Shown here: in pieces, positions 25,324 through 33,772 of the stretch
Layout: each line of letters starts with the position of its first letter
Numbering within the stretch: the stretch's first letter is position 1
DNA from: Thermotogaceae bacterium
Lineage (GTDB): Bacteria > Thermotogota > Thermotogae > Thermotogales > Thermotogaceae
Direction: 5' to 3'
NCBI GenBank assembly: GCA_015489065.1
Contig: WGAO01000117.1
Coordinates: 1-43,752 of the forward strand
DNA: 43,752 nt
The notes under the pieces: model-generated
What the model was told of the DNA's origin: nothing
What the model saw: only the letters and a program-made list of their open reading frames with translations
Database searches by the model: none
Position numbers and translations under genes: made by a program

Positions 25324-25354
25324 TTGTTTTTCCCCTTTTCGGAGAATATACTCT
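25324..25354 (+). promoter_or_regulatory. iol-ino operon promoter with operator-like palindrome over the -10
   Basis: TTGTTT (25324-25329) and TATACT (25347-25352) are spaced exactly 17 bp. The -10 box is embedded in AGAATATACTCT (25343-25354), which matches its own reverse complement at 10 of 12 positions and matches the element over the opposite promoter. Repression by occlusion is likely. Confidence 0.6.
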
Positions 25355-25387
25355 ACGATGTTCTATTGATTGAGAGGAGGTGCCCAT

Positions 25388-26578
25388 ATGAAAGCAGTCG
25401 TTCTAAAAGCAAAATGGGATCCAAGGAATAGCTTTGTAATAGGTCCAAAAGACATAGAAGGAAAACTAACATGGCTTGGTAGCAAAGTTTGGAGATACCC
25501 TGAAGTGAAGGTAGAAGAAGTCCCTGAGCCAAAGATAGAGAAGCCGACGGAAGTGATAATAGAAGTCAAAGCGACCGGTATATGTGGTAGCGATGTGCAC
25601 ATGGCACAAGCTGATGAAGACGGATACATACTATATCCGGGCTTGACGGGTTTCCCTGTTGTATTAGGTCACGAGTTCTCAGGCGTAATAGCAGAGGCTG
25701 GACCAGAAGCAATTAACAAAAGAAATAACGGAAAGTTTGAGATAGGAGAGCCGGTTACGGCTGAGGAAATGTTCTGGTGTGGGCATTGTCGGCATTGTGC
25801 AGATGGTTACCCAAACCACTGTGAAAACCTAAACGAACTCGGTTTTAATGTAAATGGCGCCTTTGCAAAGTATGTGAAGATCGATGCGAAGTACGTTTGG
25901 AGTTTGAAAGAGATAGAGGAAAAGTACGGCAGGAATGAAAAACTCTTCCTCCTCGGTAGCTTGGTTGAACCATCTTCAGTAGCTTACAACGCTGTTATAG
26001 AAAGGGGCGGAGGGATAAGGCCTGGCGACTTTGTTGTGATAATGGGTGGAGGACCAATAGGTTTGGCAGCGGTCGCGATACTCAAGAGAGCAGGTGGAGC
26101 TAAAGTCATACTCTCTGAGCCATCTGAAACCAGACGAAAGATAGGAGAAGAGCTTGGAGCCGATTACACGATAGATCCCACAAAGGAGGACTTTACTGAA
26201 AAAGTCTTGGAATATACCAACGGCTGGGGAGCAAATCTTTATCTTGAGGCAACCGGTGTTCCGCATGTGATATGGCCAAAACTCGAAGAGACAATATGGA
26301 ACGCACGCGGAATAAACGCAACCGTTGTTATAGTTGCCAGAGCTGATGTAAAAGTTCCCATAACTCCAGAGGTTTTTCAGGTGAAGAGAGCAAAAATAGT
26401 GGGGGCACAGGGACATTCAGGTCATGGAACATTTCCAAGAGTGATAAATCTTATGGCGAGTGGAATGGATATGACCAAAATCATCTCAAAAAAAGTGAGG
26501 TTAGAAGAAATACCAGAGTACATAAAGAGGCTCCAAACTGATAAGAGTCTTGTAAAAGTGACATGGCTTAACATGTGA
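25388..26578 (+). CDS. iolM: zinc-dependent dehydrogenase, IolM-type (2-keto-myo-inositol oxidation)
   Basis: A 396-residue medium-chain dehydrogenase with catalytic-zinc residues in ICGSD and GHEFSG, a structural-zinc loop WCGHCRHCADGYPNHC and the NAD site GGGPIGLAAVAI. The gene neighbourhood (iolG, iolN, iolK, iolO, Ino transporter) matches T. maritima, where IolM oxidises 2-keto-myo-inositol to an intermediate that IolN then opens. Assignment is therefore by family plus context. The start is ATG 25388, with GGAGGTG 5 nt upstream; the in-frame TTG at 25370 precedes the ribosome site. First gene of the rightward operon, under the operator-like palindrome. Confidence 0.82.
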   Translation: MKAVVLKAKWDPRNSFVIGPKDIEGKLTWLGSKVWRYPEVKVEEVPEPKIEKPTEVIIEVKATGICGSDVHMAQADEDGYILYPGLTGFPVVLGHEFSGVIAEAGPEAINKRNNGKFEIGEPVTAEEMFWCGHCRHCADGYPNHCENLNELGFNVNGAFAKYVKIDAKYVWSLKEIEEKYGRNEKLFLLGSLVEPSSVAYNAVIERGGGIRPGDFVVIMGGGPIGLAAVAILKRAGGAKVILSEPSETRRKIGEELGADYTIDPTKEDFTEKVLEYTNGWGANLYLEATGVPHVIWPKLEETIWNARGINATVVIVARADVKVPITPEVFQVKRAKIVGAQGHSGHGTFPRVINLMASGMDMTKIISKKVRLEEIPEYIKRLQTDKSLVKVTWLNM

Positions 26579-26589
26579 GGTGGTCATCA

Positions 26590-27567
26590 ATGAAAATAGG
26601 ATTCGTTGGAACGGGGTTCATAGCCAAGGTTCATATGGAAAATCTATCGGAGATCGAAGGTGTGGATATAGCCGGGATTATAGAACCAGACGACAGGAGA
26701 GCAAACGAGATCGTGGAGAAATACGGAGCAAAAAGATACAAGAGTTTGAAGGATATGAAGTCAGATGGAATCATTGCAGTTTACATAACATCTCCCAACA
26801 GAACACATTTTGAAATCGCCAAGGAAGCGATCGAAGAAGGATTGAATGTCTTCATCGAAAAGCCCATGACGATCTCCCTAAAAGATGCGAAAGAGCTGGA
26901 AAAGCTTGTCTTAGAGAAAAAGGTCGTTTTCCAAGTTGGCCACAACAGACGTTTCGCGTATGTGTACAAATTTATCAAAGAGAAAATTGATTCTGGCGAT
27001 CTGAAACCGTACTCTTTTCAGATAAAAATGAATAGAGGAGAACTGCAGGTTCCGCCATGGGTTTCCAACAGGGAGTTTACCGGCGGATTTCTTTTTGAAA
27101 CCACTCTGCATCTCTTTGATATGATGAGATACCTATTTGGAGATGTGGATGAGATGTATGTCCTTGGAAAGAAGAGTGTTTATGATGACTATGACGATTG
27201 GGCTATAGCCGTGAAGATGAAAAATGGGATCATAGGAACTTTCGTATCGAGCGCCCACACAAGTTGGATGATTCCATTTGAGAGATTAGAAGTGTATGGA
27301 GATCATAAAATGGCTGCTAACGATGAAATGGAAAAGGTCTACTACAGCGTAGGAAATAAGCTTGAAGCTGTTGTTGAATCAAAAGACTATACAAAAGTGA
27401 ATTTCAGAAAGAAGTGGGGATATGAAGAAGAAGATATGATGTTCGTAAAAGCTTTGAAAGGAGAGATAGACCCACCAGTTACTGTTCACGATGGTGTCAA
27501 AGCAATAGAGATCGTAGATGCATGCTATAAAGCTGTTGAATCCAAGAAAGCCTATGTGAAGTTCTGA
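26590..27567 (+). CDS. iolG: Gfo/Idh/MocA-family dehydrogenase, probable myo-inositol 2-dehydrogenase
   Basis: The 325-residue protein opens with the NAD-binding GFVGTGFIAKVH, carries the EKPMTISLKDAKEL motif with the conserved lysine, and has the catalytic-region pattern TTLHLFDMMRYLFG. The family oxidises polyols and sugars; next to iolM and iolN the likely reaction is myo-inositol to 2-keto-myo-inositol, the first step of the pathway. The start is ATG 26590 after GAGGTGGT; the GTG at 26575 overlaps the iolM end and the ribosome site. It is 11 nt from iolM. Confidence 0.82.
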   Translation: MKIGFVGTGFIAKVHMENLSEIEGVDIAGIIEPDDRRANEIVEKYGAKRYKSLKDMKSDGIIAVYITSPNRTHFEIAKEAIEEGLNVFIEKPMTISLKDAKELEKLVLEKKVVFQVGHNRRFAYVYKFIKEKIDSGDLKPYSFQIKMNRGELQVPPWVSNREFTGGFLFETTLHLFDMMRYLFGDVDEMYVLGKKSVYDDYDDWAIAVKMKNGIIGTFVSSAHTSWMIPFERLEVYGDHKMAANDEMEKVYYSVGNKLEAVVESKDYTKVNFRKKWGYEEEDMMFVKALKGEIDPPVTVHDGVKAIEIVDACYKAVESKKAYVKF

Positions 27568-27584
27568 TCCAAGGAGGGGATAGC

Positions 27585-28556
27585 ATGGGAAAGTGGAGAA
27601 TCCCACCAGATGGTGGACATATGGAAAAGCCAAGCGGAGTGTATTTCCAGACCATGACTATGAAACAAATAAGAGAAAGACTTGACAAGTGTGATCTTAT
27701 AATAATTCCCGTCGGCAGTACAGAGAATCACGGTGACAATGCTCCAACAGGAGAAGATACCTTCCTAGTAACCAGGATGGCTGAGCAAGTAGCCCTTACG
27801 ACTGGATGCACGGTATCAGAGCCTATATGGTTTGGTTTCCATCCTTATCATCACATAGGTATGCCTGGAACCGTTCCAGTAAAGGATGAGGCATTCATAG
27901 ATCAGCTTGTGAGTGTGATAGCTGGATTCTGGAATACCGGCTTTAGAAAGCAAATACTTTTAAACGGTCATGGTCAAGAATTTGTTATTCCAATAGCCAT
28001 ACACAAATTCGCTAAGATCTTTCAAGTTCCAGCGATAATAATAAACCTGAACTGGTATCATGCGATACAGGATAAATTCAAGACAAAGAAAGAAGGAGGA
28101 CCTTACGAGACACCGTTTATTCATGCAGATGAAGTTGAAACATCATGGAGTCTCTCACTATTTCCGGAACTAATGCATCAAGAGTGGGCTACAAGCACAC
28201 AGCCAAGGGGTTACTTACCGGAGGGCCATATAGACAAGGCTGGAAATCTTCTTCACAGGCCGATCGCGTGGTACGGACATGTCGGTGGAGGACCTATCGA
28301 GGTAAAAGCATATCCAGAGGGAGTAGTTGGAAGGGCGGATCTTGCAGATGCAAACAAAGCCAAAGAAGGAGTAGAAGCTTTGCTCAATTACATGGAAAAA
28401 CTCGTTAGAGATATCATGAACCGCTTTCCACCATGGAAATTGCCGCCAGCTGAAGAGCTGAGCTGCAGGCCTAAAGAAGAGCTTGAAGCCCTTTTGAAAA
28501 AACCATTTGAGCCTGGTTGGAGACCACTTTACGCTGCAGGGAACAACTGGCTATGA
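27585..28556 (+). CDS. iolN: creatininase-family metal hydrolase, IolN-type
   Basis: In T. maritima, IolN hydrolyses the IolM product to 5-keto-L-gluconate. This 323-residue protein has the creatininase-family metal centre: Glu47 and His49 in IPVGSTENHG, Asp58, His129 in NGHGQE, and the HADEVETS loop (His180, Glu183, Glu185). Length is longer than typical creatininases (about 250-260), with an N-terminal addition and a C-terminal tail of some 50 residues rich in Pro and Trp. Start ATG 27585 follows AAGGAGGGGAT. Its stop overlaps the next start as ATGA. Confidence 0.85.
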   Translation: MGKWRIPPDGGHMEKPSGVYFQTMTMKQIRERLDKCDLIIIPVGSTENHGDNAPTGEDTFLVTRMAEQVALTTGCTVSEPIWFGFHPYHHIGMPGTVPVKDEAFIDQLVSVIAGFWNTGFRKQILLNGHGQEFVIPIAIHKFAKIFQVPAIIINLNWYHAIQDKFKTKKEGGPYETPFIHADEVETSWSLSLFPELMHQEWATSTQPRGYLPEGHIDKAGNLLHRPIAWYGHVGGGPIEVKAYPEGVVGRADLADANKAKEGVEALLNYMEKLVRDIMNRFPPWKLPPAEELSCRPKEELEALLKKPFEPGWRPLYAAGNNWL

Positions 28557-29389
28557 GCATAACTTTCATAGGACATGTATCAAAAGATTTAAATGTTTCT
28601 AAAGGGAGAACGGAAATTTCGGCTGGCGGAGGGGTGTACTACGGAAGCTTCGCTGCTAGATCGCTAGGTGAAGATGTAGCAGTCCTTACCAAAATCAGCA
28701 GAGAAGATTTTCACCTATTCAAGGATATGAAAGATTTTGGAATAAAACTCATTTGGATAGAATCCCCTGCAACGACAAGAATAGAGAACATCTATCCATC
28801 GGATAATCCTGATGATCGAATTAGTAGAATCATATCGCGGGCTGAACCATTTAAGGAAAATGAGATGCAGAATGTCTCCGGAGTTGTCCATATAAGTCCG
28901 CTGTGGCATGGAGAATTTCCAGAAGAATTAATAGAGATAGTAAGAAAAAGAGCAAAGATTCTGAGTGGTGATGCCCAAGGGTTTCTAAGGAATGTCGATA
29001 ACGATGGGAACATGTATTACAAAGATTGGGAGCACAAAGATCTTCTTGAGGTTTTCGATGTATTCAAGATGGATTCAAAAGAAGCAAAGATTTTGACAGG
29101 AGAAGACGATCCAAAACTATCTTTGAGAAAGATCGTGGAATTTGGAGTAAAGGAAGCTTTGCTAACGACGAAAGATGGTATCTATTTGTCTAAATTTGAA
29201 AAGATATATTTTCACCCCTTTGGAGAGTGGACAATGGAAGGGAGAACCGGGAGGGGTGATACTGCAATCGGAGCATACCTTGCTCTAAGAGACAAGATCG
29301 AAAACATCGAAGAGCTTGTCAAAAGGGTAGCTGAAATCACCACCCTTAAAATGAAAAGAAGGGGACCCTACAGGGGGTGGACGATTTGA
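28553..29389 (+). CDS. iolK: PfkB-family sugar kinase, IolK-type
   Basis: A 278-residue ribokinase-fold kinase. The N-terminus has the expected glycine-rich SAGGGVYYGSFAARSLG, and the C-terminus has GRTGRGDTAIGAYL, the PfkB anion-hole/catalytic motif with its Asp. The T. maritima homologue in the same position was reported, as I recall, to act on inositol; here that is inference from context. The start ATG 28553 overlaps the iolN stop. Only a weak AGGGA precedes it, so translation is probably coupled. Its presence beside the ADP kinase on the other arm means the locus encodes two different kinase families. Confidence 0.78.
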   Translation: MSITFIGHVSKDLNVSKGRTEISAGGGVYYGSFAARSLGEDVAVLTKISREDFHLFKDMKDFGIKLIWIESPATTRIENIYPSDNPDDRISRIISRAEPFKENEMQNVSGVVHISPLWHGEFPEELIEIVRKRAKILSGDAQGFLRNVDNDGNMYYKDWEHKDLLEVFDVFKMDSKEAKILTGEDDPKLSLRKIVEFGVKEALLTTKDGIYLSKFEKIYFHPFGEWTMEGRTGRGDTAIGAYLALRDKIENIEELVKRVAEITTLKMKRRGPYRGWTI

Positions 29390-30201
29390 AACTGTCACTC
29401 GTTATAAGCACATCAGATGCTGCATTCAATGCACTGGCATTTAAAGGGGAGCTAGAAAATGGAATGAAGATGGCAAAAGAAATAGGATACAACGCTGTGG
29501 AAATAGCTATAAGGGATCCAAAAGTCATTGATCCGGAGAAAATCAACTCTCTGAAAAGCGAAATGGGACTAGATATATCGGCAATTGGAACAGGACAAGC
29601 ATATCTCGCTGAAAAACTCTCCCTAACTTCTGAAGACGAGAAACTCAGATTGAGAGCTATAGAGAGGTTGAAAGAACATGTAGAATTGTCTTCAAAAATA
29701 GGTGGATTAGTTATAATAGGACTGATAAGAGGAATTGTTGGAAACAGGGATAAAGAAAAAGTCACGAATTTATTTACAGAAAGCGTAAAAGAAGTTGCGG
29801 AATATGCAAAAGAATTCGGAGTGAAATTGGTTATAGAACCTCTGAATAGATACGAATCGGACTTCCTGAACACAGCAGATGAAACTGCTCAAGTAATCGA
29901 AAAGATATCTATGGATAACTTAGGGCTTCTTCTCGACACATTCCACATGAATATAGAGGAAAGAAGTATAGAAGAAAGTATAAAAAAACACAGAGATATA
30001 CTCATGCACTTTCATGTTGCAGATAGCAACAGATGGGCTCCAGGTTACGGACACATCGACTTCCACTCTATATTCAAAACACTTTTTGAAATAGGTTATG
30101 ACGGCTATATATCGGTCGAGTGTATGCCGCTTCCAGGAGGCACAGAATTCTCATCGAAGGAAGCTTACAAATTCCTGTCGAAGATTTTGGACGGGGGGTG
30201 A
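29386..30201 (+). CDS. iolO: TIM-barrel epimerase, IolO-type (5-keto-L-gluconate epimerase)
   Basis: IolO in T. maritima converts 5-keto-L-gluconate to D-tagaturonate. This 271-residue protein is a xylose-isomerase-like barrel with metal ligands in LVIEPLNRYES, LLLDTFHMNIEE, MHFHVADSNR and ISVECMP (Glu, Asp, His, Glu). The segment ADSNRWAPGYGHIDF is typical of ketose 3-epimerase-like enzymes. The start is TTG 29386, overlapping the iolK stop as TTGA and six bases after AGGGGGTGG. Its stop lies within the ribosome site of the next gene. Confidence 0.83.
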   Translation: MKLSLVISTSDAAFNALAFKGELENGMKMAKEIGYNAVEIAIRDPKVIDPEKINSLKSEMGLDISAIGTGQAYLAEKLSLTSEDEKLRLRAIERLKEHVELSSKIGGLVIIGLIRGIVGNRDKEKVTNLFTESVKEVAEYAKEFGVKLVIEPLNRYESDFLNTADETAQVIEKISMDNLGLLLDTFHMNIEERSIEESIKKHRDILMHFHVADSNRWAPGYGHIDFHSIFKTLFEIGYDGYISVECMPLPGGTEFSSKEAYKFLSKILDGG

Positions 30202-30206
30202 CGAAG

Positions 30207-30626
30207 TTGAAATACAGAGTCGACGGTGAGAAGGTTTTCATAAGAATGGATGACGGGGAAGACTTTTACGAGACTTTGTACGGAGTTCTCAATGAACTGG
30301 GTTGGAAGTCTGGAATAGTATTGAACGCAATAGGAATGTTGAAGGATTTTGAAATAGGTTGGTTCAACACGCAGAAATCTGAGTATGAAAAGGAATACAT
30401 ATCCGTGCCTCACGAACTTGTTTCAGTTCAAGGAAATATCTCCGACAAAGATGGCGAGCCGTTCGCACATCTCCATGTCTCTTTGGCCGGTCCATCAAGA
30501 AGCGTAGTGGGAGGACATCTCTTTAGAGCAACCGTGTGCAATACAGTTGAGATGTTCATATTAAAGGGCGATCTCAATCTATTCAGAGTTAGGGGTGAAA
30601 CATTCAGGCCACTTGATGTGGTTTAA
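30207..30626 (+). CDS. PPC-domain (DUF296) protein
   Basis: The product, about 139 residues, has the plants-and-prokaryotes conserved (PPC) fold: FYETLYGVLNELGWKSGIVLNAIGMLKDFEIG, HLHVSLAGPSRSVVGGHLFRATVCNTVEMFI, the GGHL signature being diagnostic. PPC proteins form trimers; in plants the domain is attached to AT-hooks, while the bacterial role is unsettled (DNA binding or small-molecule enzyme). It lies between the epimerase and transporter genes, so a role in inositol use is likely but unknown. Start TTG 30207 is five bases after GGGGTGA; GTG 30198 is an alternative. Confidence 0.8.
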   Translation: MKYRVDGEKVFIRMDDGEDFYETLYGVLNELGWKSGIVLNAIGMLKDFEIGWFNTQKSEYEKEYISVPHELVSVQGNISDKDGEPFAHLHVSLAGPSRSVVGGHLFRATVCNTVEMFILKGDLNLFRVRGETFRPLDVV

Positions 30627-30651
30627 AAAACTTAAAGGAGGGGGGATTTTT

Positions 30652-31983
30652 ATGAAGAAACTGGCAGTTCTTCTGTTGATATTCGGGGTGATTATTTTTG
30701 CAAAAGACATAACTATAACCGCGTGGACTGTCGGTCCGGATAACCCGTCATTCTACAGATTCGATAACCTCAAAACCGCTGCTGATAGGCTCAACAAAAT
30801 GCTTGAAGCAGCTGGAGCAGATGTAAGAGTTAAAGTGGATGGATTCTTTGATACAACTGATTGGAGCGAGTTCAAGCAAAAACTCCTGTTCGGATTCCAG
30901 TCCAAGAAAAAGTTCGACATACTGTGCTCTGGCCATGATGATATCGGTGCATGGGCAGAAGCAGGATACATCATGCCGCTAGATGATCTAGTTAAGAAGT
31001 ACTGGAAAGAGACTTACTACGACATAATACCTTCTCTCTGGGAATCTGTTAAGTACAAAGGAAAGATATATGGAATACCGCAAGATACCGAGGCAAGACC
31101 ATTCTACATAAACAAACAGGTTCTCAAGAAACTCGGATGGAGCGATGCTGAGATAAACGCTCTTCCAGAGAAAATAGCTAAAGGAGAATTCACGCTTGAG
31201 GACTTCGTAAAAGTTGCTCGTGAAGCCATGGATAAAGGGCTTGTTAAATGGGGACTTTTCCACAGACCAAAGAAAGGTATTGACTATTTCCAAGTATTCA
31301 CAAGCTTTGGAGCAGATTTCTATGATGAGAAACAGGCTAAATTCGTATTCAATAAAGAACAGATGATGAGAGTATACGATTTCTTCTACAAGTTAACGAA
31401 TGTATGGAAGATAACTCCAAACAGCATGATAGGAACTCCTTGGAGCTCCATACATAAAGAAGTCACTTCCGGAAATGTCCTCGCGTGGATGGGAGGAACT
31501 TGGAACTGGGCAGAGTGGAAGAGAGATTATGGAAAGACCGAGAAAGAGCTTGAAGATATGTTCTTAATCGCTCCGTTCCCGAAGAGTAAAAATTATGGGA
31601 GACCGAACACCCTATCCCACCCAGTTGTATACATGATTCCAGCGCACACAAAATACCCGGAGCTTGCGTTCCTTTTGATCACATTGGCAACCGCTCCAGA
31701 TCTGAACATGAGACATGCAGTTGAGAGCGGACACCTTCCGATTAGATGGCAAGAGACGGTTCTTCCGGAATACCACAAAGATTTTATAATGCAGCAAGGA
31801 ACGAAGCTTCTTCCGTACTCCGGTTTCATACCAAATGATTCGAAGTTCGATCTATTCAACACCATAATATTTGAAGGTATACAGTGGGCTGAAGGAGGAC
31901 AAGATGCAAAGACAGTTGTGAACTTGGTCGCGATGCGGCTCAAGAGTCAACTCAAGGACAAGGTCATCATAGTTGAAAAATGA
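30652..31983 (+). CDS. inoE: ABC transporter substrate-binding protein, InoE-like
   Basis: A 443-residue extracytoplasmic solute-binding protein of the sugar (cluster D) type. Residues 1-17 form a signal peptide ending IIFA with cleavage before KD. The mature part has the usual two-lobed pattern, e.g. FDILCSGHDDIGAWAEAGYIMPLDD and TWNWAEWKRDYG. The position immediately upstream of two MalFG-like permeases and a MalK-like ATPase, inside an iol operon, matches the T. maritima InoEFGK inositol-phosphate transporter. The start is ATG 30652 with AGGAGGGGGGAT just upstream; earlier in-frame starts overlap the PPC gene. A stable hairpin follows it. Confidence 0.85.
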   Translation: MKKLAVLLLIFGVIIFAKDITITAWTVGPDNPSFYRFDNLKTAADRLNKMLEAAGADVRVKVDGFFDTTDWSEFKQKLLFGFQSKKKFDILCSGHDDIGAWAEAGYIMPLDDLVKKYWKETYYDIIPSLWESVKYKGKIYGIPQDTEARPFYINKQVLKKLGWSDAEINALPEKIAKGEFTLEDFVKVAREAMDKGLVKWGLFHRPKKGIDYFQVFTSFGADFYDEKQAKFVFNKEQMMRVYDFFYKLTNVWKITPNSMIGTPWSSIHKEVTSGNVLAWMGGTWNWAEWKRDYGKTEKELEDMFLIAPFPKSKNYGRPNTLSHPVVYMIPAHTKYPELAFLLITLATAPDLNMRHAVESGHLPIRWQETVLPEYHKDFIMQQGTKLLPYSGFIPNDSKFDLFNTIIFEGIQWAEGGQDAKTVVNLVAMRLKSQLKDKVIIVEK

Positions 31984-31999
31984 TTCACATGCTTAAACC

Positions 32000-32024
32000 G
32001 AGGGAGGGGGATTCCTCCTCCCTC
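32000..32024 (+). terminator. strong intercistronic hairpin after the binding-protein gene
   Basis: GAGGGAGGGGG and CCTCCTCCCTC pair over 11 bp (one G-U) around a 3-nt loop ATT. Only TTCTT follows, so it is a partial terminator or mRNA-stabilising structure, commonly found where binding protein is needed in excess over permease. Confidence 0.7.
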
Positions 32025-32043
32025 TTCTTGAAAGGGTGATGCG

Positions 32044-32925
32044 ATGAAGAAAACCGCGTGGATCTTCCTAAGCCCTATGCTCGTAATGGTAACGATCTTC
32101 TTTTTCATACCTGTGATACTTACAATAGTGCTTTCCTTCACAGACATGGATTATCAATTCCAATGGAATTTTGTTGGATTCTCGAATTTCAAAGATATCG
32201 CCACGGATTTCATAATTCCCAAGGTTACCACGAACACTCTGATCTACACTTTCACAACTCTCGGTCTCTTCAATGTCGGATCGGCATTGCTTATATCCCT
32301 TCTTACAACTTCCATTCCAGACAAATGGGGAGGATTCTTTAGAACCCTTTGGATGCTTCCAAGGCTTACACCATCTGTTGTTTATGGTCTCTTGTGGCTT
32401 TGGATATTCGATCCAACAGAACATGGACTCTTGAATTTCATGAGAATGTCGATGGGGCTTCCTCCACAAAATTGGCTTTACAGAGCCCCTATGTTTATAG
32501 TCGTGGTTGCGAATGGATTCATTGGAGCATCGATGGGAATGTTGATATTCACTGCAGCTATAAAAGCTATTCCCATTGATTACTACAGAGCAGCTCTTCT
32601 CGATGGGGCAAGCTGGTGGATGATAACGAGAAAAATCACACTTCCGCTTATAAAATGGCAGGTGCTCTTTGTAACGGCCTATCAAACGCTATCTCTACTG
32701 ACATCCTTTGAGTACATATTGATAATCACTGACGGAGGTCCTGTATTTAGAACAGAAGTCTGGTCTCTGTACACCTATCACATGGCGTTTTCGAACTACA
32801 GGTTCGGATACGGAGCGGCACTATCCGTTGTTCTTGTCATCATGGGAATAATATTCGCTATAGCGTACCTGAGGTTATTCAAATTTGAAGCTCTAATGCA
32901 AAAACCCAAGGTAGAGGTGGATTGA
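32044..32925 (+). CDS. inoF: sugar ABC transporter permease, MalF-like, InoF position
   Basis: A 293-residue inner-membrane permease with six predicted helices. The cytoplasmic EAA loop reads YRAALLDGASWWMITRKITLPL (about 180-200), the site that docks the ATPase. Start ATG 32044 follows AAGGGTGAT. By position it is the first permease of the InoEFGK-like transporter; a one-base gap separates it from the second permease. Confidence 0.88.
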   Translation: MKKTAWIFLSPMLVMVTIFFFIPVILTIVLSFTDMDYQFQWNFVGFSNFKDIATDFIIPKVTTNTLIYTFTTLGLFNVGSALLISLLTTSIPDKWGGFFRTLWMLPRLTPSVVYGLLWLWIFDPTEHGLLNFMRMSMGLPPQNWLYRAPMFIVVVANGFIGASMGMLIFTAAIKAIPIDYYRAALLDGASWWMITRKITLPLIKWQVLFVTAYQTLSLLTSFEYILIITDGGPVFRTEVWSLYTYHMAFSNYRFGYGAALSVVLVIMGIIFAIAYLRLFKFEALMQKPKVEVD

Positions 32926-32926
32926 T

Positions 32927-33772
32927 ATGAAGCTATCTTTCTATCAGAGAAATGCTGATAGGATTAGGATATTTTTCTTCATACTAGTGATGTTTATCAT
33001 AACTTTGCCGATAATCCTCGGATATCTCTGGCTAGTACTAAGATCGTTCAGCGTGGATATGAACGGTTTCGTGCCAACGGAATTAACCCTAAAAAACTGG
33101 AGATTTCTGTGGACCAGCATGAAAGGATATCCGAATATCTGGAGAACGACTATGAATACCGCCTTTGTAGCCCTCATGGTTATGGCGATCGAGGCGCTAC
33201 TTACCAGTATGGGAGGATATGCTCTGTCCAGATACGATTTTCCCGGTAGATCCAATCTGATGAAGTTCATACTCGTGCTTCACGCGTTTCCCTCTGTCTC
33301 GCTGATGGTGGCTCTTTACTATGTTCTCAAATATCTTCACCTTCTGGACAACCTCTGGGGAATTATTCTTCTTAAAGCTTCTCTTGAAATTCCATGGGGC
33401 ACATGGGTTATGAAAGGCTTCTACGACGGAATACCATGGGAAATGGAGTGGGCTGGACTCGTTGACGGTTATACAAGGCTCCAAGTTTGGAGAAAGATCA
33501 TACTTCCACTCGTTAAACCCGGAATAGCCGTAACGGCGGTGTTCGCATTCTTATCCGGTTGGTCTGAGTTTATATTCATAAACACTTTCATATTCTCTCA
33601 GGAGTTCTGGACTCTTTCAAAATATGTTAAAGCCACTATAGGTGATTTCAGATTTGCAGACTACGGTCTCTTAGCAGCTGTTGGGCTTTTCTATGCAATT
33701 CCAACCATAGTATTGTTCTTCCTCGTCAGCAAGTACATGATAAAGCTCACAATAGGGGGGGTAAAAGGATAA
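32927..33772 (+). CDS. inoG: sugar ABC transporter permease, MalG-like, InoG position
   Basis: The second permease, 281 residues with six predicted helices and an EAA loop EWAGLVDGYTRLQVWRKIILPL (about 175-195). It has the shorter N-terminus typical of MalG-type subunits and pairs with the preceding MalF-like protein. The ribosome site AGAGGTGG lies in the end of inoF. Its stop overlaps the start of the ATPase gene as TAATG. Confidence 0.88.
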   Translation: MKLSFYQRNADRIRIFFFILVMFIITLPIILGYLWLVLRSFSVDMNGFVPTELTLKNWRFLWTSMKGYPNIWRTTMNTAFVALMVMAIEALLTSMGGYALSRYDFPGRSNLMKFILVLHAFPSVSLMVALYYVLKYLHLLDNLWGIILLKASLEIPWGTWVMKGFYDGIPWEMEWAGLVDGYTRLQVWRKIILPLVKPGIAVTAVFAFLSGWSEFIFINTFIFSQEFWTLSKYVKATIGDFRFADYGLLAAVGLFYAIPTIVLFFLVSKYMIKLTIGGVKG

